A stretch of DNA of 64,000 nucleotides, from positions 1-64,000 of the forward strand of contig LVBG01000018.1 of assembly GCA_001603115.1 (NCBI GenBank). Direction: 5' to 3'. Below, in pieces: positions 1 through 7,587 of the stretch (position 1 is its first letter; each line of letters opens with the position of its first letter). Under the pieces are notes generated by a model. It was not told the DNA's origin. It saw nothing but the letters and a program-made list of their open reading frames with translations, and did not search any database. Source of the DNA: Spirochaetales bacterium Spiro_05. Its GTDB lineage: Bacteria; Spirochaetota; Spirochaetia; Sphaerochaetales; Sphaerochaetaceae. The position numbers were made by a program, and so were the translations under genes.

Positions 1-156
1 GTCGTTGGCGGCATTGACCACGATGAGCTCGACGTAGCCGAACTGCTCGAGCGACCGCTTCAGCTTCTCGTACTCGGGATCCCCGCTCTTGAGGGCTTTG
101 CGCGGATTGTATGTTGCCGGATTTAGATCCGACAGTTGCATCTTCTGTATTCTCAT
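1..156 (-). CDS. ParB-domain protein, N-terminal part (probable phage DNA methylase)
   Basis: The first 52 codons of a minus-strand gene that continues past the left edge. The visible part reads as a ParB/Srx-type nuclease fold start: a QLSDLNPATYNPRK-like stretch followed by a helix ending in LEQFGYVELIVVN, where NPR plus the FG.(V/P) segment is typical. In phages this domain is usually fused to a site-specific adenine or cytosine DNA methylase. The next gene upstream is an AdoMet synthetase, which fits a methylase here, but the catalytic domain is outside the window. The ATG at 156 is preceded by GAGAGGAAG at good spacing. It follows metK by 13 bases, so the two are co-transcribed. The ParB-like domain is fairly sure; the methylase fusion is inference. 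Confidence 0.75.
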   Translation of the reverse strand, partial: MRIQKMQLSDLNPATYNPRKALKSGDPEYEKLKRSLEQFGYVELIVVNAAND

Positions 157-169
157 GGTGTGCTTCCTC

Positions 170-1333
170 TCAGCAGTTGATTCCCAGTTCTTTCTCGAGC
201 ATGTTTGCATACAGTTCGCTCACCTGCTCCCATGCAAAGAGGGCGTTGCCGAAATGACCGTAATTGGAGGTGAGGTTGTACATCGGTATGCGCAGTCCCA
301 GCTCCTCGATGATGTCCTTGGGCTTGAGGTTGAACACCCTGGGCACCGCCTCGGCAAGCCTGGCATCATCAACCCTGCCGGTTGCGAATGTGTGTACATT
401 CACGGCAACAGGCTCGGCCTTTCCGATGGCGTAGGAGATCGAAACCCCGCAGCGCTTGGCAAGGCCGGCTGAGACGATGTTCTTGGCGATCATGCGCGCC
501 ATGTAGGCCCCGCTCCGGTCTACCTTGGTGGGATCCTTGCCGCTGAAGGCGCCCCCTCCGTGGAGTGCCAGCCCCCCGTAGGTGTCCACCATGATCTTGC
601 GTCCTGTCAGACCGGTATCGGCAGCAGGCCCGCCCTCGACGAAACGGCCGGAGGGATTGATGAGGATGCGTGTGCGCGCATCGAGGGGGAAGTGGATGAA
701 GGCGGGCTCGAGCACCTTCTCGATGATCTCGGCCTTGAGGCTGTCCAGGTTCTTGTCGCGATCGTGCTGGACCGAGACGATGACGGCGGCAACCCTGACG
801 GGAATGCCATCCTCGTACTCGACCGAAACCTGGGCCTTGCCGTCGCTGCGGATACCCATGATGGTGCCGTTTTTCCTGCACTTGTCCAGGATGCTGCATA
901 TGCGGTGGGAGAGTTCAAGAGGCAAAGGGATGCAGGTGGGTGTCTCGTCGGTTGCATATCCGTACACCGTGCCCTGATCCCCGGCTCCCAATTCTTCCTT
1001 GCTGCCGTCGGCATCCCTGACCTCAAGGGCAGTGTCGACGCCTCCTGCGATATCGGAGCTCTGGTTGTGCAGGAACACGCTGATGGTGAAATCCTTGGGA
1101 TTGTAGCCACTCTCTGCAAGGGCAGTTCTCACCGTCTCGCGCACATTGATCCTGCTGCGGCTGGTGATCTCACCTGCGACGATGATACGGCCCTTGGTGG
1201 CCATGACCTCGCAGGCCACGCGCGAATACGCGTCGACGGACAGGCAGGCATCGAGAATGGAGTCGGCGATGTAGTCGCACAGCTTGTCGGGATGTCCCTG
1301 GCAGACACTCTCGGATGTGAGGTGGTTTCTCAT
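170..1333 (-). CDS. metK: S-adenosylmethionine synthetase, phage-encoded
   Basis: Makes S-adenosylmethionine from ATP and methionine. At 387 residues it has the usual full length. The sequence shows GHPDK at residues 13-17, the GAGDQG hexapeptide at 116-121 and the glycine-rich GGGAFSGKD loop at 259-267, which are the ATP/methionine-binding signatures of the family, so it should be active. It lies between the terminase small subunit and a ParB-domain (probable methylase) gene on the same strand, an arrangement known from Firmicutes-type siphophages. The likely role is to supply AdoMet for modification of the phage DNA. ATG at 1333 has AAAGGAATT upstream. This is not expected to be the host housekeeping copy, because every neighbour is phage-like. 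Confidence 0.95.
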   Translation of the reverse strand: MRNHLTSESVCQGHPDKLCDYIADSILDACLSVDAYSRVACEVMATKGRIIVAGEITSRSRINVRETVRTALAESGYNPKDFTISVFLHNQSSDIAGGVDTALEVRDADGSKEELGAGDQGTVYGYATDETPTCIPLPLELSHRICSILDKCRKNGTIMGIRSDGKAQVSVEYEDGIPVRVAAVIVSVQHDRDKNLDSLKAEIIEKVLEPAFIHFPLDARTRILINPSGRFVEGGPAADTGLTGRKIMVDTYGGLALHGGGAFSGKDPTKVDRSGAYMARMIAKNIVSAGLAKRCGVSISYAIGKAEPVAVNVHTFATGRVDDARLAEAVPRVFNLKPKDIIEELGLRIPMYNLTSNYGHFGNALFAWEQVSELYANMLEKELGINC

Positions 1334-1361
1334 GTTTGAATTCCTTTGATTGTTTGATTTC

Positions 1362-1901
1362 CTAGCGGCTGCGCCTGGAGGTGAGCAGCCTTTCCATCAG
1401 GTCGTCCTGGGGGTTCGCACCCTGGTAGGAGGAGGCGTTGTTCTCCTTCACGATTTGGAAGATCTGGAACCAGATCTGGTTGACCTGCTTCATGTATTCG
1501 CGGCTCATCGCCACGTATGGAGAGGCTATCGCAGCACCCGTGGTAGGGTGCTTTGCGAGGAAGCCGTATTCGCTGACGGCCATCTCGCACTGAATCCAGC
1601 GGGCTACAGCCATCGCGTACTGGTGTATGATCTGGCTGCTCACCAATTCTTCGCACCGCCTGGCTTTAAGCCAGTCCCATGTCTCCTGGTAGACCTCCGC
1701 GGCATCGAGCTCGATACCGCTTTTCTGGGTCACCGTCATGTAATACTTGGCCGGAGGCATGTCCGCGCCCTGCAGCTCGGGAGCCTCGGGCAGCTGAACC
1801 ACGCGGGCCTCTCTGCCCTCGTGGATCTTCTCTGAGAGAGCCTTGCTTTTCCTCCCTGCACCGACGCGGGCACCGCCACGGTTGGTACCGTCCTTTGCCA
1901 T
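1362..1901 (-). CDS. terS: phage terminase small subunit, P27 family
   Basis: Probable DNA-recognition subunit of the packaging motor; it would bind the phage pac/cos region and hand DNA to the large terminase, which is not in the window. The 179-residue protein starts with a basic NRGGARVGAGRKSK tail typical of the P27/Terminase_4 family. A helical domain follows with a YQETWDWL segment and ending in an aromatic-rich IWFQIFQIVKENNA helix. It sits one gene after an HNH endonuclease, the usual pairing in cos-type phages where HNH assists terminase cleavage. ATG at 1901 with GAAGGCGG upstream; 28 bases separate its stop from metK. Family call is good; the packaging type is inference from the HNH neighbour. 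Confidence 0.85.
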   Translation of the reverse strand: MAKDGTNRGGARVGAGRKSKALSEKIHEGREARVVQLPEAPELQGADMPPAKYYMTVTQKSGIELDAAEVYQETWDWLKARRCEELVSSQIIHQYAMAVARWIQCEMAVSEYGFLAKHPTTGAAIASPYVAMSREYMKQVNQIWFQIFQIVKENNASSYQGANPQDDLMERLLTSRRSR

Positions 1902-2033
1902 GTTGCACCGCCTTCGATTATGAGGGGGTTAATACCCCGTTTGAATTCCCGTTTTTACGCGTGATTGCCCCTGCACGTTGTAAACCTATATGCTGTAGAG
2001 ATTTGCAAGCCCCCTCCAAAGTGCTACGAAAAG

Positions 2034-2393
2034 TTACGTGTGCAACCTATCATTTTTCTGTCGTCCGTGGAGGGTGGAATGGCAGCTTGCACACAGGGCC
2101 ATGAGGTTCTCCTCGTCATCCGTGCCGCCCTGTCTGGCGGCATTGATGTGGTGGACCAGTGTAGCCTGTGTCGTTCTTCCCTGCCTTCGGCACAGCTCAC
2201 AGAAGGGATGCTCGTCAAGAAACTTCTTGCGGGCTTTCCTCCAGGATGAACCGTAACGCTTGTGGGTGCCGGGATCCCGTTGGTTGCGCTCGTAGGTCCT
2301 CGCAGCCTCTTTCGCATGCTCCTCGCAGTACCGACCTTCGGTTAAGCGTGGGCAGCCTGGGTGGCTGCACGGTCGCTTGGGCTTGTAGGGCAT
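2034..2393 (-). CDS. HNH endonuclease (terminase-associated)
   Basis: A 119-residue HNH nuclease. An N-terminal zinc-binding patch uses C9, C14 and C23. The HNH core follows: CELC at 65-68, the HHIN pair at 81-84, an Asn-containing DDEENLMALC segment and CASCH at 101-105. In many siphophages an HNH protein lies directly upstream of the terminase small subunit and is needed for specific cleavage of DNA during packaging; the same position is seen here. The ATG at 2393 is chosen because AAGGAGA precedes it at ideal spacing; an in-frame extension to 2495 has no ribosome site and runs through a terminator hairpin. A decayed copy of the first 20 codons lies at 3106-3165. Confidence 0.9.
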   Translation of the reverse strand: MPYKPKRPCSHPGCPRLTEGRYCEEHAKEAARTYERNQRDPGTHKRYGSSWRKARKKFLDEHPFCELCRRQGRTTQATLVHHINAARQGGTDDEENLMALCASCHSTLHGRQKNDRLHT

Positions 2394-2411
2394 CGAGGGG
2401 TCTCCTTGGGG

Positions 2412-2443
2412 CAAAAAGAAAGCCCGGGAGGATTCCCCGAGCT
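2412..2443 (-). terminator. Intrinsic terminator in the leader of the HNH-terS-metK operon
   Basis: On the minus strand an 8-bp stem (AGCTCGGG pairing CCCGGGCT, one G-U) is followed by TTTCTTTTT. It ends only about 10 bases before the ribosome-binding site of the HNH gene, so it sits between any upstream promoter and the late genes. That placement is that of an attenuator or antitermination target rather than a simple operon end. A second copy with a 9-bp stem is at 3183-3215. Confidence 0.75.
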
Positions 2444-2465
2444 CCGTATGGACTTGTCTGAGTGT

Positions 2466-2495
2466 ACAGTAGCGCGAAAGGCCTACTGAGCACAA
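2466..2495 (-). promoter_or_regulatory. Possible promoter upstream of the attenuator
   Basis: On the minus strand TTGTGC (2495-2490), an 18-base spacer and TACTGT (2471-2466) resemble a weak sigma-70 promoter. It would start a leader of about 65 bases that contains the terminator at 2412-2443. The same arrangement is kept in the second copy of the repeat (about 3238-3267). Weak match; offered as a candidate only. Confidence 0.3.
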
Positions 2496-2534
2496 CTGTT
2501 ATTTTCTGATAATTTAACGTTTGGTTTCAAGGTG

Positions 2535-3035
2535 CTATTGCTGGATTTCTCCTTGCTGCTTCCTTGCAAGGAACAACGTCCCCACATCTTTGTCATTCAT
2601 TGTCAGGAACAATTCATTCTCGTAGAGAAGGGCATATCTTTCGGCAGTATTGTCTTGCATGATGGCCCAGACTTGGTTGTCATAGAATGTATCGATATAC
2701 CAGATGAAATCTTGTTTCTCTTCAGTTTCGCTACCGTAGGCCGAGGTGATTTTGGACAAAGTGCCCTTACTCTCTAATCCGAACGAAAAGGCGAGTTCAA
2801 GTCTTGAATCAGAAGGCCAGCCCTTCATCCCAAGCTTTTTTGCAGTTTCTCCAAAGTTCTTGTCAGAATACACCCAAGTACCTAAAAACTTTGCTTCGGG
2901 ATTTTCCTTCTGTTTCGCTGAATATCCGCTGGAATCGGTAGACGATTCATTGCCTTCAAGTGCTAACGTTTCGCAAGATACAAACATGGCAACTAACAGG
3001 ACGAGGAAAATTATCTGGATGTAAGGTTTTTTCAT
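2535..3035 (-). CDS. Small secreted lipoprotein, function unknown (cargo gene)
   Basis: 166 residues. Residues 1-20 form a lipoprotein signal with a hydrophobic run and a lipobox LVAMFVSC, so the mature protein should be anchored to a membrane through Cys. The rest is soluble and contains FLGTWVYSDKNFGETAKKLG and a FIWYIDTFYDNQVWAIM segment, resembling lipocalin-like or copper-resistance NlpE-like small proteins in tone only; I do not recognise the family. ATG at 3035 has AGAGG upstream and fits the signal peptide; a longer in-frame start at 3134 would bury it. It lies between two 180-bp direct repeats within phage genes and is AT-richer than they are, so it is probably acquired cargo expressed in the lysogen. 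Confidence 0.75.
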   Translation of the reverse strand: MKKPYIQIIFLVLLVAMFVSCETLALEGNESSTDSSGYSAKQKENPEAKFLGTWVYSDKNFGETAKKLGMKGWPSDSRLELAFSFGLESKGTLSKITSAYGSETEEKQDFIWYIDTFYDNQVWAIMQDNTAERYALLYENELFLTMNDKDVGTLFLARKQQGEIQQ

Positions 3036-3105
3036 TTCTACCTCTTTTGAAAGCCAACGTATCACACCCAGCATACGGTTGCAAGAATTTAATCCATTAA
3101 ATCTT

Positions 3106-3165
3106 CCTACTGGTGAACCAGGGGCAACCTGCATGGCTGTACGATTGCAGCGGCTTGTAGGGGAT
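3106..3165 (-). pseudogene. Decayed 5' fragment of the HNH gene
   Basis: Twenty codons on the minus strand align to the first 20 codons of the HNH gene at 2034-2393: the start codon is now ATC, and PYKP, SH.GCP and the final Arg are kept. The rest of the gene is missing. It lies at the inner end of the second direct-repeat copy, so it marks a duplication of the HNH leader and 5' end. Confidence 0.75.
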
Positions 3166-3302
3166 CGAGGGTTCTCCTTGGGACAAAAAGAAAGCCCGGG
3201 AGGGTTTCCCGAGCTCTGTATGGACTTGTCTGAGTGTACAGTATCGCGGAAGGCCTACTGAGCACAACTGTTATTTTCTGATAATTTAACGATTGGTTTC
3301 AA
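3123..3302. repeat. Direct repeat R1, copy 2 (180 bp)
   Basis: Second copy of the HNH leader region, same orientation as 2351-2530. It keeps the candidate promoter and the terminator but only the first codons of the HNH gene. Differences between copies preserve the terminator stem. Confidence 0.85.
3183..3215 (-). terminator. Intrinsic terminator, second copy
   Basis: Minus-strand 9-bp stem AGCTCGGGA / TCCCGGGCT, five-base loop AACCC, followed by TTTCTTTTT. Equivalent to the hairpin at 2412-2443; it would stop transcripts coming from the right before the lipoprotein gene. Confidence 0.75.
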
Positions 3303-3354
3303 CGGTACAGGGGTTCTACGGAGCAGTCCAGGCACCTGTTCCCGATCGCGTTCT

Positions 3355-3577
3355 CAAGCACTCAAAAACTCCTATATGCGTGAATATACGTATACGGGCA
3401 TATTGCACTGGTATTTCCCCCTATATATTACTGCTATTTATGCCATTGGATATTTCAGGAACATAGGAACAGATACTAGACAATTGTTTTCATACCAATG
3501 ATTCATGCCCTGTAACCGCATTTGTGCCTGTTGCCTTGGTGGGAACCTGGGAACAACAGGTGTACTGTTCCTTGTAC
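3355..3577. repeat. Repeat R2, decayed copy
   Basis: Aligns over about 215 bp to 8166-8385. The best-kept block is near 3369-3400 (CCTATATGCGTGAATAT then ACGTATACGGGCAT). On the minus strand it still starts with ATGTTCCTGAAATA, like the small gene at 8110-8271, but then meets a stop after eight codons and a frameshift. It is a dead copy of that small gene and its flank. Confidence 0.7.
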
Positions 3578-3773
3578 TGACGATGAAATGCAAGAACACA
3601 TCGGCCAACTGTTTGGGTACGTGCGGTTGTGAGATGAATTTGTATCTTTGAGTATTAAGCACCAGAAATGTAATGAATCTTGAAAAACATAGCCAATAGC
3701 TAAAAATCAAACCTCAAAGGCTTTCAATTTAAGTAATCTGTGAGATAATTATTCAATTTGGAGAAAGCTGTTC
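3578..3773. other. AT-rich gap without a gene
   Basis: Between repeat R2 and the next gene. A minus-strand open frame covers part of it (to 3710) but has no ribosome site and runs into the dead repeat copy. The right end holds a plausible plus-strand promoter: TTTCAA at 3722-3727, 16 bases, GATAAT at 3744-3749. Confidence 0.5.
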
Positions 3774-4613
3774 ATGAAGAGATTAATCGTCCTTTTACTT
3801 GTGATAGGTATAGCCTGTTCGTGCCTGTTTGCTGTTAGTGAGAATCAATTTGAATACCTAGTAGTATCGTTTGGGAAGACATATTTTTCCGAATTGAGAA
3901 GCAAGACGATGGCATACTGGGATCAAGGTATCAGTAAAACCGCTCAAGGAGCTACAAGTTTTGAAAAGGATTTAGATATCCTTGGTCAGCATGGTTGGGA
4001 GGTAGTCTCGATTCTTGGAGCAATAGGAGGAGACCAACAGGTCACTTTAAAAAGATTGCATGATGATGCTCGAACTACTTCTGAACTGCGGACGATTGAA
4101 GAGAATAGCGAGAAAGTTGTCAATGGTTTTTTAGAATCCCTGCTAGCCGAAGATGAAAAGTTTAAACAAGAAGCGGCCAGCGTCGAGATAACGCTCGTTG
4201 AGTTGGATGCCTATGAAGCAGAACAAGCAAAATATGAAGCGGAACAAGCAGAACAAAAGACACGATATGAGCTCGAGACCACTGCAACCAATTTTCTCAA
4301 TAGGTTTACTATAAATCCGAAAGGCATAAGTTACGAATGGGAAACCGATTCCTATTCAAAGAAAGACAAAGTGAATATTGAACTGAAATATGATGTAACA
4401 AAGGATTGCCTCATAAATATCAACCAATATCGTCAGAGCGATGTCGAGCAGCTCCTTAATTCATACGGGGAGCAAATTAAGGCGATTCCGATTCCAAAAG
4501 ACTCCCTGACCTCTATTAGTTTGGATGGGTACATCACTTATATGGACAAGGAATTTTTTGTTGGCAATATATTTTACTATATCGATTATTACGGTAATTG
4601 GGAGAGACTTTGA
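3774..4613 (+). CDS. Secreted protein with DUF4177-like N-terminal domain (cargo)
   Basis: 279 residues. Residues 1-20 are a Sec signal peptide with a hydrophobic core, probably cleaved after CLFA. Residues 26-95 follow the DUF4177 pattern: FEYLVVSFGK, later LDILGQHGWEVVSI and a closing VTLKRL. A charged, helical linker of AEQAKYEAEQAEQ type (about 140-165) suggests a short coiled coil. The C-terminal 100 residues are a soluble domain I cannot name. Alone on the plus strand between minus-strand phage genes, AT-rich, with its own promoter (3722-3749) and GGAGAAAG before the ATG. It therefore looks like an independently expressed cargo gene of the prophage. Confidence 0.75.
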   Translation: MKRLIVLLLVIGIACSCLFAVSENQFEYLVVSFGKTYFSELRSKTMAYWDQGISKTAQGATSFEKDLDILGQHGWEVVSILGAIGGDQQVTLKRLHDDARTTSELRTIEENSEKVVNGFLESLLAEDEKFKQEAASVEITLVELDAYEAEQAKYEAEQAEQKTRYELETTATNFLNRFTINPKGISYEWETDSYSKKDKVNIELKYDVTKDCLININQYRQSDVEQLLNSYGEQIKAIPIPKDSLTSISLDGYITYMDKEFFVGNIFYYIDYYGNWERL

Positions 4614-4848
4614 TTGCGGCCATGCAGCAGATAAGAAGCTGAGAGTTGCCTCAATATTGCATCAAGTTTTTGATAATTACAATTCTCGAAAAGCGCACAC
4701 CTATTTTAGGCAATCAGCAAGGTGTCATAATGCTACCTTCCTATGAGTCTAGTGAGAAATTACAAATTTTTGCTCCAGGTTTGTGATGCACTCCCACAGA
4801 AATGAACCTATGGGAGATTGCCGTATCTTGCGGGAGGAGTCATCGGAA

Positions 4849-5256
4849 TCACAGAACCTTCACCAACCCCAGCGCCTTTCTATGCAGGTGGTAGATATAG
4901 TCCTGGCTGTAGTCCAGCTGGGATGCGATCTGGTCCCAGGCAAGGAAGGTGAGGTACCGCATCTCCAGCAGCGTCTCACACTCCATGTTGTTGATGCCCC
5001 TGATCGCTTTCCCGATTTCCTGTTTCAGCATCATCAGATTTGCGATGCTGCTGTTGATCTCATTCTCCAACTCGGTGATGCGCACCACCGCCTCCTCAAC
5101 TGGAGACCGTCTGCCCGAAACTGCAACCTTGGGTTCGTCCGAGATCTTGGGGGAGACATAGGCGGCATGGCTTCTGAGCCAGTCGATCTGGCGTTCCTTG
5201 GTCTTGATGCGCTTGTCCAGATACCATGCCTGGGACAGATATTCCTTTGCGTTCAT
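4849..5256 (-). CDS. Sigma-70 region 4-like phage regulator (DUF1492/ArpU-like)
   Basis: 135 residues. The first 35 residues are helical, a long middle helix (about 48-90) looks like a coiled coil, and the C-terminal third holds LLEMRYLTFLAWDQIASQLDYSQDYIYHLHRKAL, which fits the helix-turn-helix of sigma region 4. Proteins of this shape occur at the end of phage early operons and are thought to switch on late genes. Here it is the last gene of the SNF2 cluster and points toward the HNH-terminase genes. ATG at 5256 has AGGAG upstream and overlaps the stop of the preceding gene by four bases (ATGA), so translation is coupled. Function is inference from fold and position. Confidence 0.7.
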   Translation of the reverse strand: MNAKEYLSQAWYLDKRIKTKERQIDWLRSHAAYVSPKISDEPKVAVSGRRSPVEEAVVRITELENEINSSIANLMMLKQEIGKAIRGINNMECETLLEMRYLTFLAWDQIASQLDYSQDYIYHLHRKALGLVKVL

Positions 5257-5474
5257 GCTCTCATCTCCTGTAGGTGAATCTTGGTGAAGTCGGGGTTGAT
5301 GTCGCACAGGAAATCAAACCACTCGCTCTCGAAGAATCTTTCGATCTCATCCTTTGCTGCCCATGCATGCTGGTAGTCGGGATTGTCCTCCAATTGGGTT
5401 ACCGCCTTCTGCCAGTCCCATACCGCCCGTTCCACGATTGCTGCTGCCAGCTGTCTCATGCTTGCCTCGGTCAT
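5253..5474 (-). CDS. Small conserved-looking phage protein
   Basis: 73 residues, not recognised by name. It reads as one helical domain with AAAIVERAVWDWQKA and a FFESEWFDFLCDINPDF motif, the kind of small ORF often found between the SNF2 helicase and the sigma-like gene of siphophages. Start at 5474 overlaps the helicase stop (5471) by four bases and its stop overlaps the next start (5256) by four, so it belongs to a tightly coupled operon. That overlap on both sides is the main support that it is real. Confidence 0.7.
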   Translation of the reverse strand: MTEASMRQLAAAIVERAVWDWQKAVTQLEDNPDYQHAWAAKDEIERFFESEWFDFLCDINPDFTKIHLQEMRA

Positions 5475-6844
5475 TGAGGGCCCCCTTCAAGTTCGGCCTT
5501 CACCGCCTCGATCAATGCATCCTGGGTCTCTGCCTTGCCCGAGAGGACTCTCATGATGTGCTCGTCTATGGTCTTGTCGGTGATGATGTGCTGGACCACC
5601 ACGGTCTCGGACTGTTGCCCCTGACGCCACAGCCTTGCCACCGTCTGCTGGTACAGCTCGAGGCTCCAGGTCAGGCCGAACCAGATCAGGAAGCTCCCTC
5701 CGCCTTGGAGATTTAATCCGTGCCCGGCGGAGGCTGGGTGTATCAGAGCGGCCTGCAGTTCCCCCTTATTCCATCTCAACAGGCTCTCACTCGAGTCCAG
5801 ATTGGAGAACGATAAGCCCAGCTTCTCCAGTCTCCCTGTGATCCGCGCCAGGTCATGCTTGAACCAATAGGCAACCAAGACACTCTGCCCGTTCGCTGCT
5901 TCGATGAGATCCTCCAATGCATCAAGCTTTCGGTCATGGATGCCGATCGTCATCCCTTCGTCGGTGTATACAGCACCGTTTGCCAGCTGCAGCAGTTTGC
6001 CAGACAGGCTTGCAGCATTGGCAGCAGTAACCTGGCCCCCCGAGGCATCAAGGACCAGTTCCTTGCGAAGCTTCTCGTAGGCAGAGCGCTCATCATCGCT
6101 GAGGGTGACACGATACTCGTTGGTGACAAGTTCGGGCATCCTGATATGGTCCTGTGCCTTCATTGAGATGGTGATGTCCTCGATTGCCTGGTAGATCCGT
6201 TCCTCCGCACCGGGGGCTGGTTTGTAGCTGAACACAATATGGCCGCTTCGCTTGTCGGCCTTGAAGTACGCATCACGGTAGGCTCCGATGAATCTCCCCA
6301 ATCTCACACCCTTGTCCAGAAGTTTGAACTGTGCCCACAGGTCGATCAAGCCGTTGCTGGCCGGGGTGCCGGTCAGGCCCACGATGCGGCGGACCATCGG
6401 GCGGCGTTTCATCAGAGCCCTGAAACGCTTGGAGCGGTGGTTCTTGAACGATGAGAGCTCGTCGATGACCACCATGTCGAAGTCGAAGGGCAGGGCGGAC
6501 TCCTCGATCAGCCACTGCACATTTTCGCGGTTGATGATGTACAGGTCAGCCTTGCGTTCGAGTGCTGTAAGGCGCTCAGTTGTACTTCCCACGGCCACTG
6601 ATGGGATCAAATCCCCCAGGTGATCCCACTTGCCGATCTCATCCGGCCACGTGTCCCTTGCAACCCGAAGGGGTGCGATGACCAGTACCTTGCGTACCAG
6701 GAAGGAGTCGAAGAGGAGGTTCTGCACCGCCGTCAGGGTGATGATCGTCTTGCCAAGTCCACACGCGATTAATATGGCAGAGATGGCATTGCTTTCGATG
6801 AATTCTGTGGCGAATGTTTGGTATGCATGTGGGGTATATTTCAT
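5471..6844 (-). CDS. SNF2-family phage helicase
   Basis: 457-residue superfamily 2 ATPase. Visible motifs: CGLGKT (28-33, Walker A), VVIDELSSF with DEL at 128-130 (motif II), GLTGTP (motif III, 158-161), SAGHGLNLQ (372-380, motif V) and QQTVARLWRQGQ (399-410, motif VI). Both RecA-like halves are complete and there is no accessory domain, matching the short phage SNF2 proteins that accompany VapE and VRR-NUC genes. It probably remodels DNA during replication or recombination. It is coupled to the next gene by a four-base overlap and follows an HNH gene by four bases. High confidence in family, moderate in role. Confidence 0.92.
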   Translation of the reverse strand: MKYTPHAYQTFATEFIESNAISAILIACGLGKTIITLTAVQNLLFDSFLVRKVLVIAPLRVARDTWPDEIGKWDHLGDLIPSVAVGSTTERLTALERKADLYIINRENVQWLIEESALPFDFDMVVIDELSSFKNHRSKRFRALMKRRPMVRRIVGLTGTPASNGLIDLWAQFKLLDKGVRLGRFIGAYRDAYFKADKRSGHIVFSYKPAPGAEERIYQAIEDITISMKAQDHIRMPELVTNEYRVTLSDDERSAYEKLRKELVLDASGGQVTAANAASLSGKLLQLANGAVYTDEGMTIGIHDRKLDALEDLIEAANGQSVLVAYWFKHDLARITGRLEKLGLSFSNLDSSESLLRWNKGELQAALIHPASAGHGLNLQGGGSFLIWFGLTWSLELYQQTVARLWRQGQQSETVVVQHIITDKTIDEHIMRVLSGKAETQDALIEAVKAELEGGPQ

Positions 6845-6848
6845 CTTC

Positions 6849-7325
6849 TCAACTCTCCAGCATTGCGAGCACTTTGTTTAACTCATTGTGGAATCTTGCG
6901 TGTTCCGCCTGGGAGGCAAAGATTCTCAGATTACCCGGATTATTGTTCCGGCGATTCCCGTCGATATGGTGGACTACCTCACCTTTCCTGAGAGGCCTGC
7001 CAAGGATTTCTTCAGCGACAACCCTATGCTCATGTCTTCCATAACGTTTCGCATAGGTTTTCCCCTCACCTGACCCAAGCCGCGCTTGGCGTAGTTTTTC
7101 TCTGGTTGCAGGTGTCATTCTGGTAAGGTTGAGTATCTTGTTAAGCCTACTGAGCGTTTCACCTGCTTTGCTTAGATCCTTCAACGTATGATATCCGTCA
7201 GGGTTTTTTATCTTGCTGCTGAAATCATGCATGCACGTCCGGCAACAAAAGTTGTGTTTCTTGATATTCCATTTTTCCCTTTCAAATTTCTTTTTGCACC
7301 AATCGCATTCAATGACTAATTTCAT
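6849..7325 (-). CDS. HNH endonuclease, homing type
   Basis: 158 residues. A small zinc-binding knuckle (C7, C10, C28, C31) comes first, then a linker, then an HNH fold with HEHRVVAEE at 98-106 and HHIDGNRRNNNPGNLR at 119-134, the signature of phage HNH homing endonucleases. Such genes are selfish and often sit between core replication genes, as here between VRR-NUC and the SNF2 helicase. Its start overlaps the VRR-NUC gene by 17 bases. No intron or intein boundary is seen in the flanking genes, so it is probably free-standing. AT-richer than both neighbours, consistent with late arrival. Confidence 0.85.
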   Translation of the reverse strand: MKLVIECDWCKKKFEREKWNIKKHNFCCRTCMHDFSSKIKNPDGYHTLKDLSKAGETLSRLNKILNLTRMTPATREKLRQARLGSGEGKTYAKRYGRHEHRVVAEEILGRPLRKGEVVHHIDGNRRNNNPGNLRIFASQAEHARFHNELNKVLAMLES

Positions 7326-7587
7326 TGATGATCTCCTCTATCTGCTCTCTTGCATCCAGCACGTATGCCTTGAACCCCAGGGCCTTCAGCATTTCATGCC
7401 TTACCCGTTGGAGTGCCCTCATCCTTTTGCCCGGGGCCTTCACTTCCACAAAGCCGCACCGACCGCCAGGCAGCAGCACCAATCGGTCCGGCATCCCGTC
7501 AAAGCCCGGACTGGTGAACTTCACCGCCCGGCCTCCCATCTTTTTCACAGCCATCACCAGCTGCAACTCGATCTCCTTCTCAAGCAT
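7309..7587 (-). CDS. VRR-NUC domain nuclease
   Basis: 92 residues forming a single VRR-NUC (PD-(D/E)XK) domain. Residues GFDGMPDR (28-35) give the catalytic Asp, VEVK (47-50) gives E48 and K50, and Q60 sits on the following helix. Free-standing VRR-NUC proteins are common in siphophages next to SNF2 helicases and are thought to resolve branched DNA. It overlaps the upstream gene by eight bases and the HNH gene by 17, so it is in the same transcript. All catalytic residues are present. Confidence 0.88.
   Translation of the reverse strand: MLEKEIELQLVMAVKKMGGRAVKFTSPGFDGMPDRLVLLPGGRCGFVEVKAPGKRMRALQRVRHEMLKALGFKAYVLDAREQIEEIINEISH

Larger units (their letters stand above)
2351..2530. repeat. 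Direct repeat R1, copy 1 (180 bp)
   Basis: Carries the HNH leader, its terminator and the first codons of the HNH gene. It aligns base for base, with scattered mismatches, to 3123-3302. The two copies bracket a lipoprotein gene. The left copy is the functional one because it keeps an open HNH gene. Confidence 0.85.

Noticed and set aside
560-1339. Long plus-strand frame opposite metK
   Set aside because: Shadow frame; the minus strand encodes a full AdoMet synthetase with all motifs, and the plus frame has no ribosome site or domain.
1925-1941. GGGG-TTAATA-CCCC hairpin as a cos site
   Set aside because: A four-base stem is too short; nothing else marks a cohesive end.
3438-3710. 90-codon minus-strand frame
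   Set aside because: No ribosome site; ends in the decayed repeat copy.
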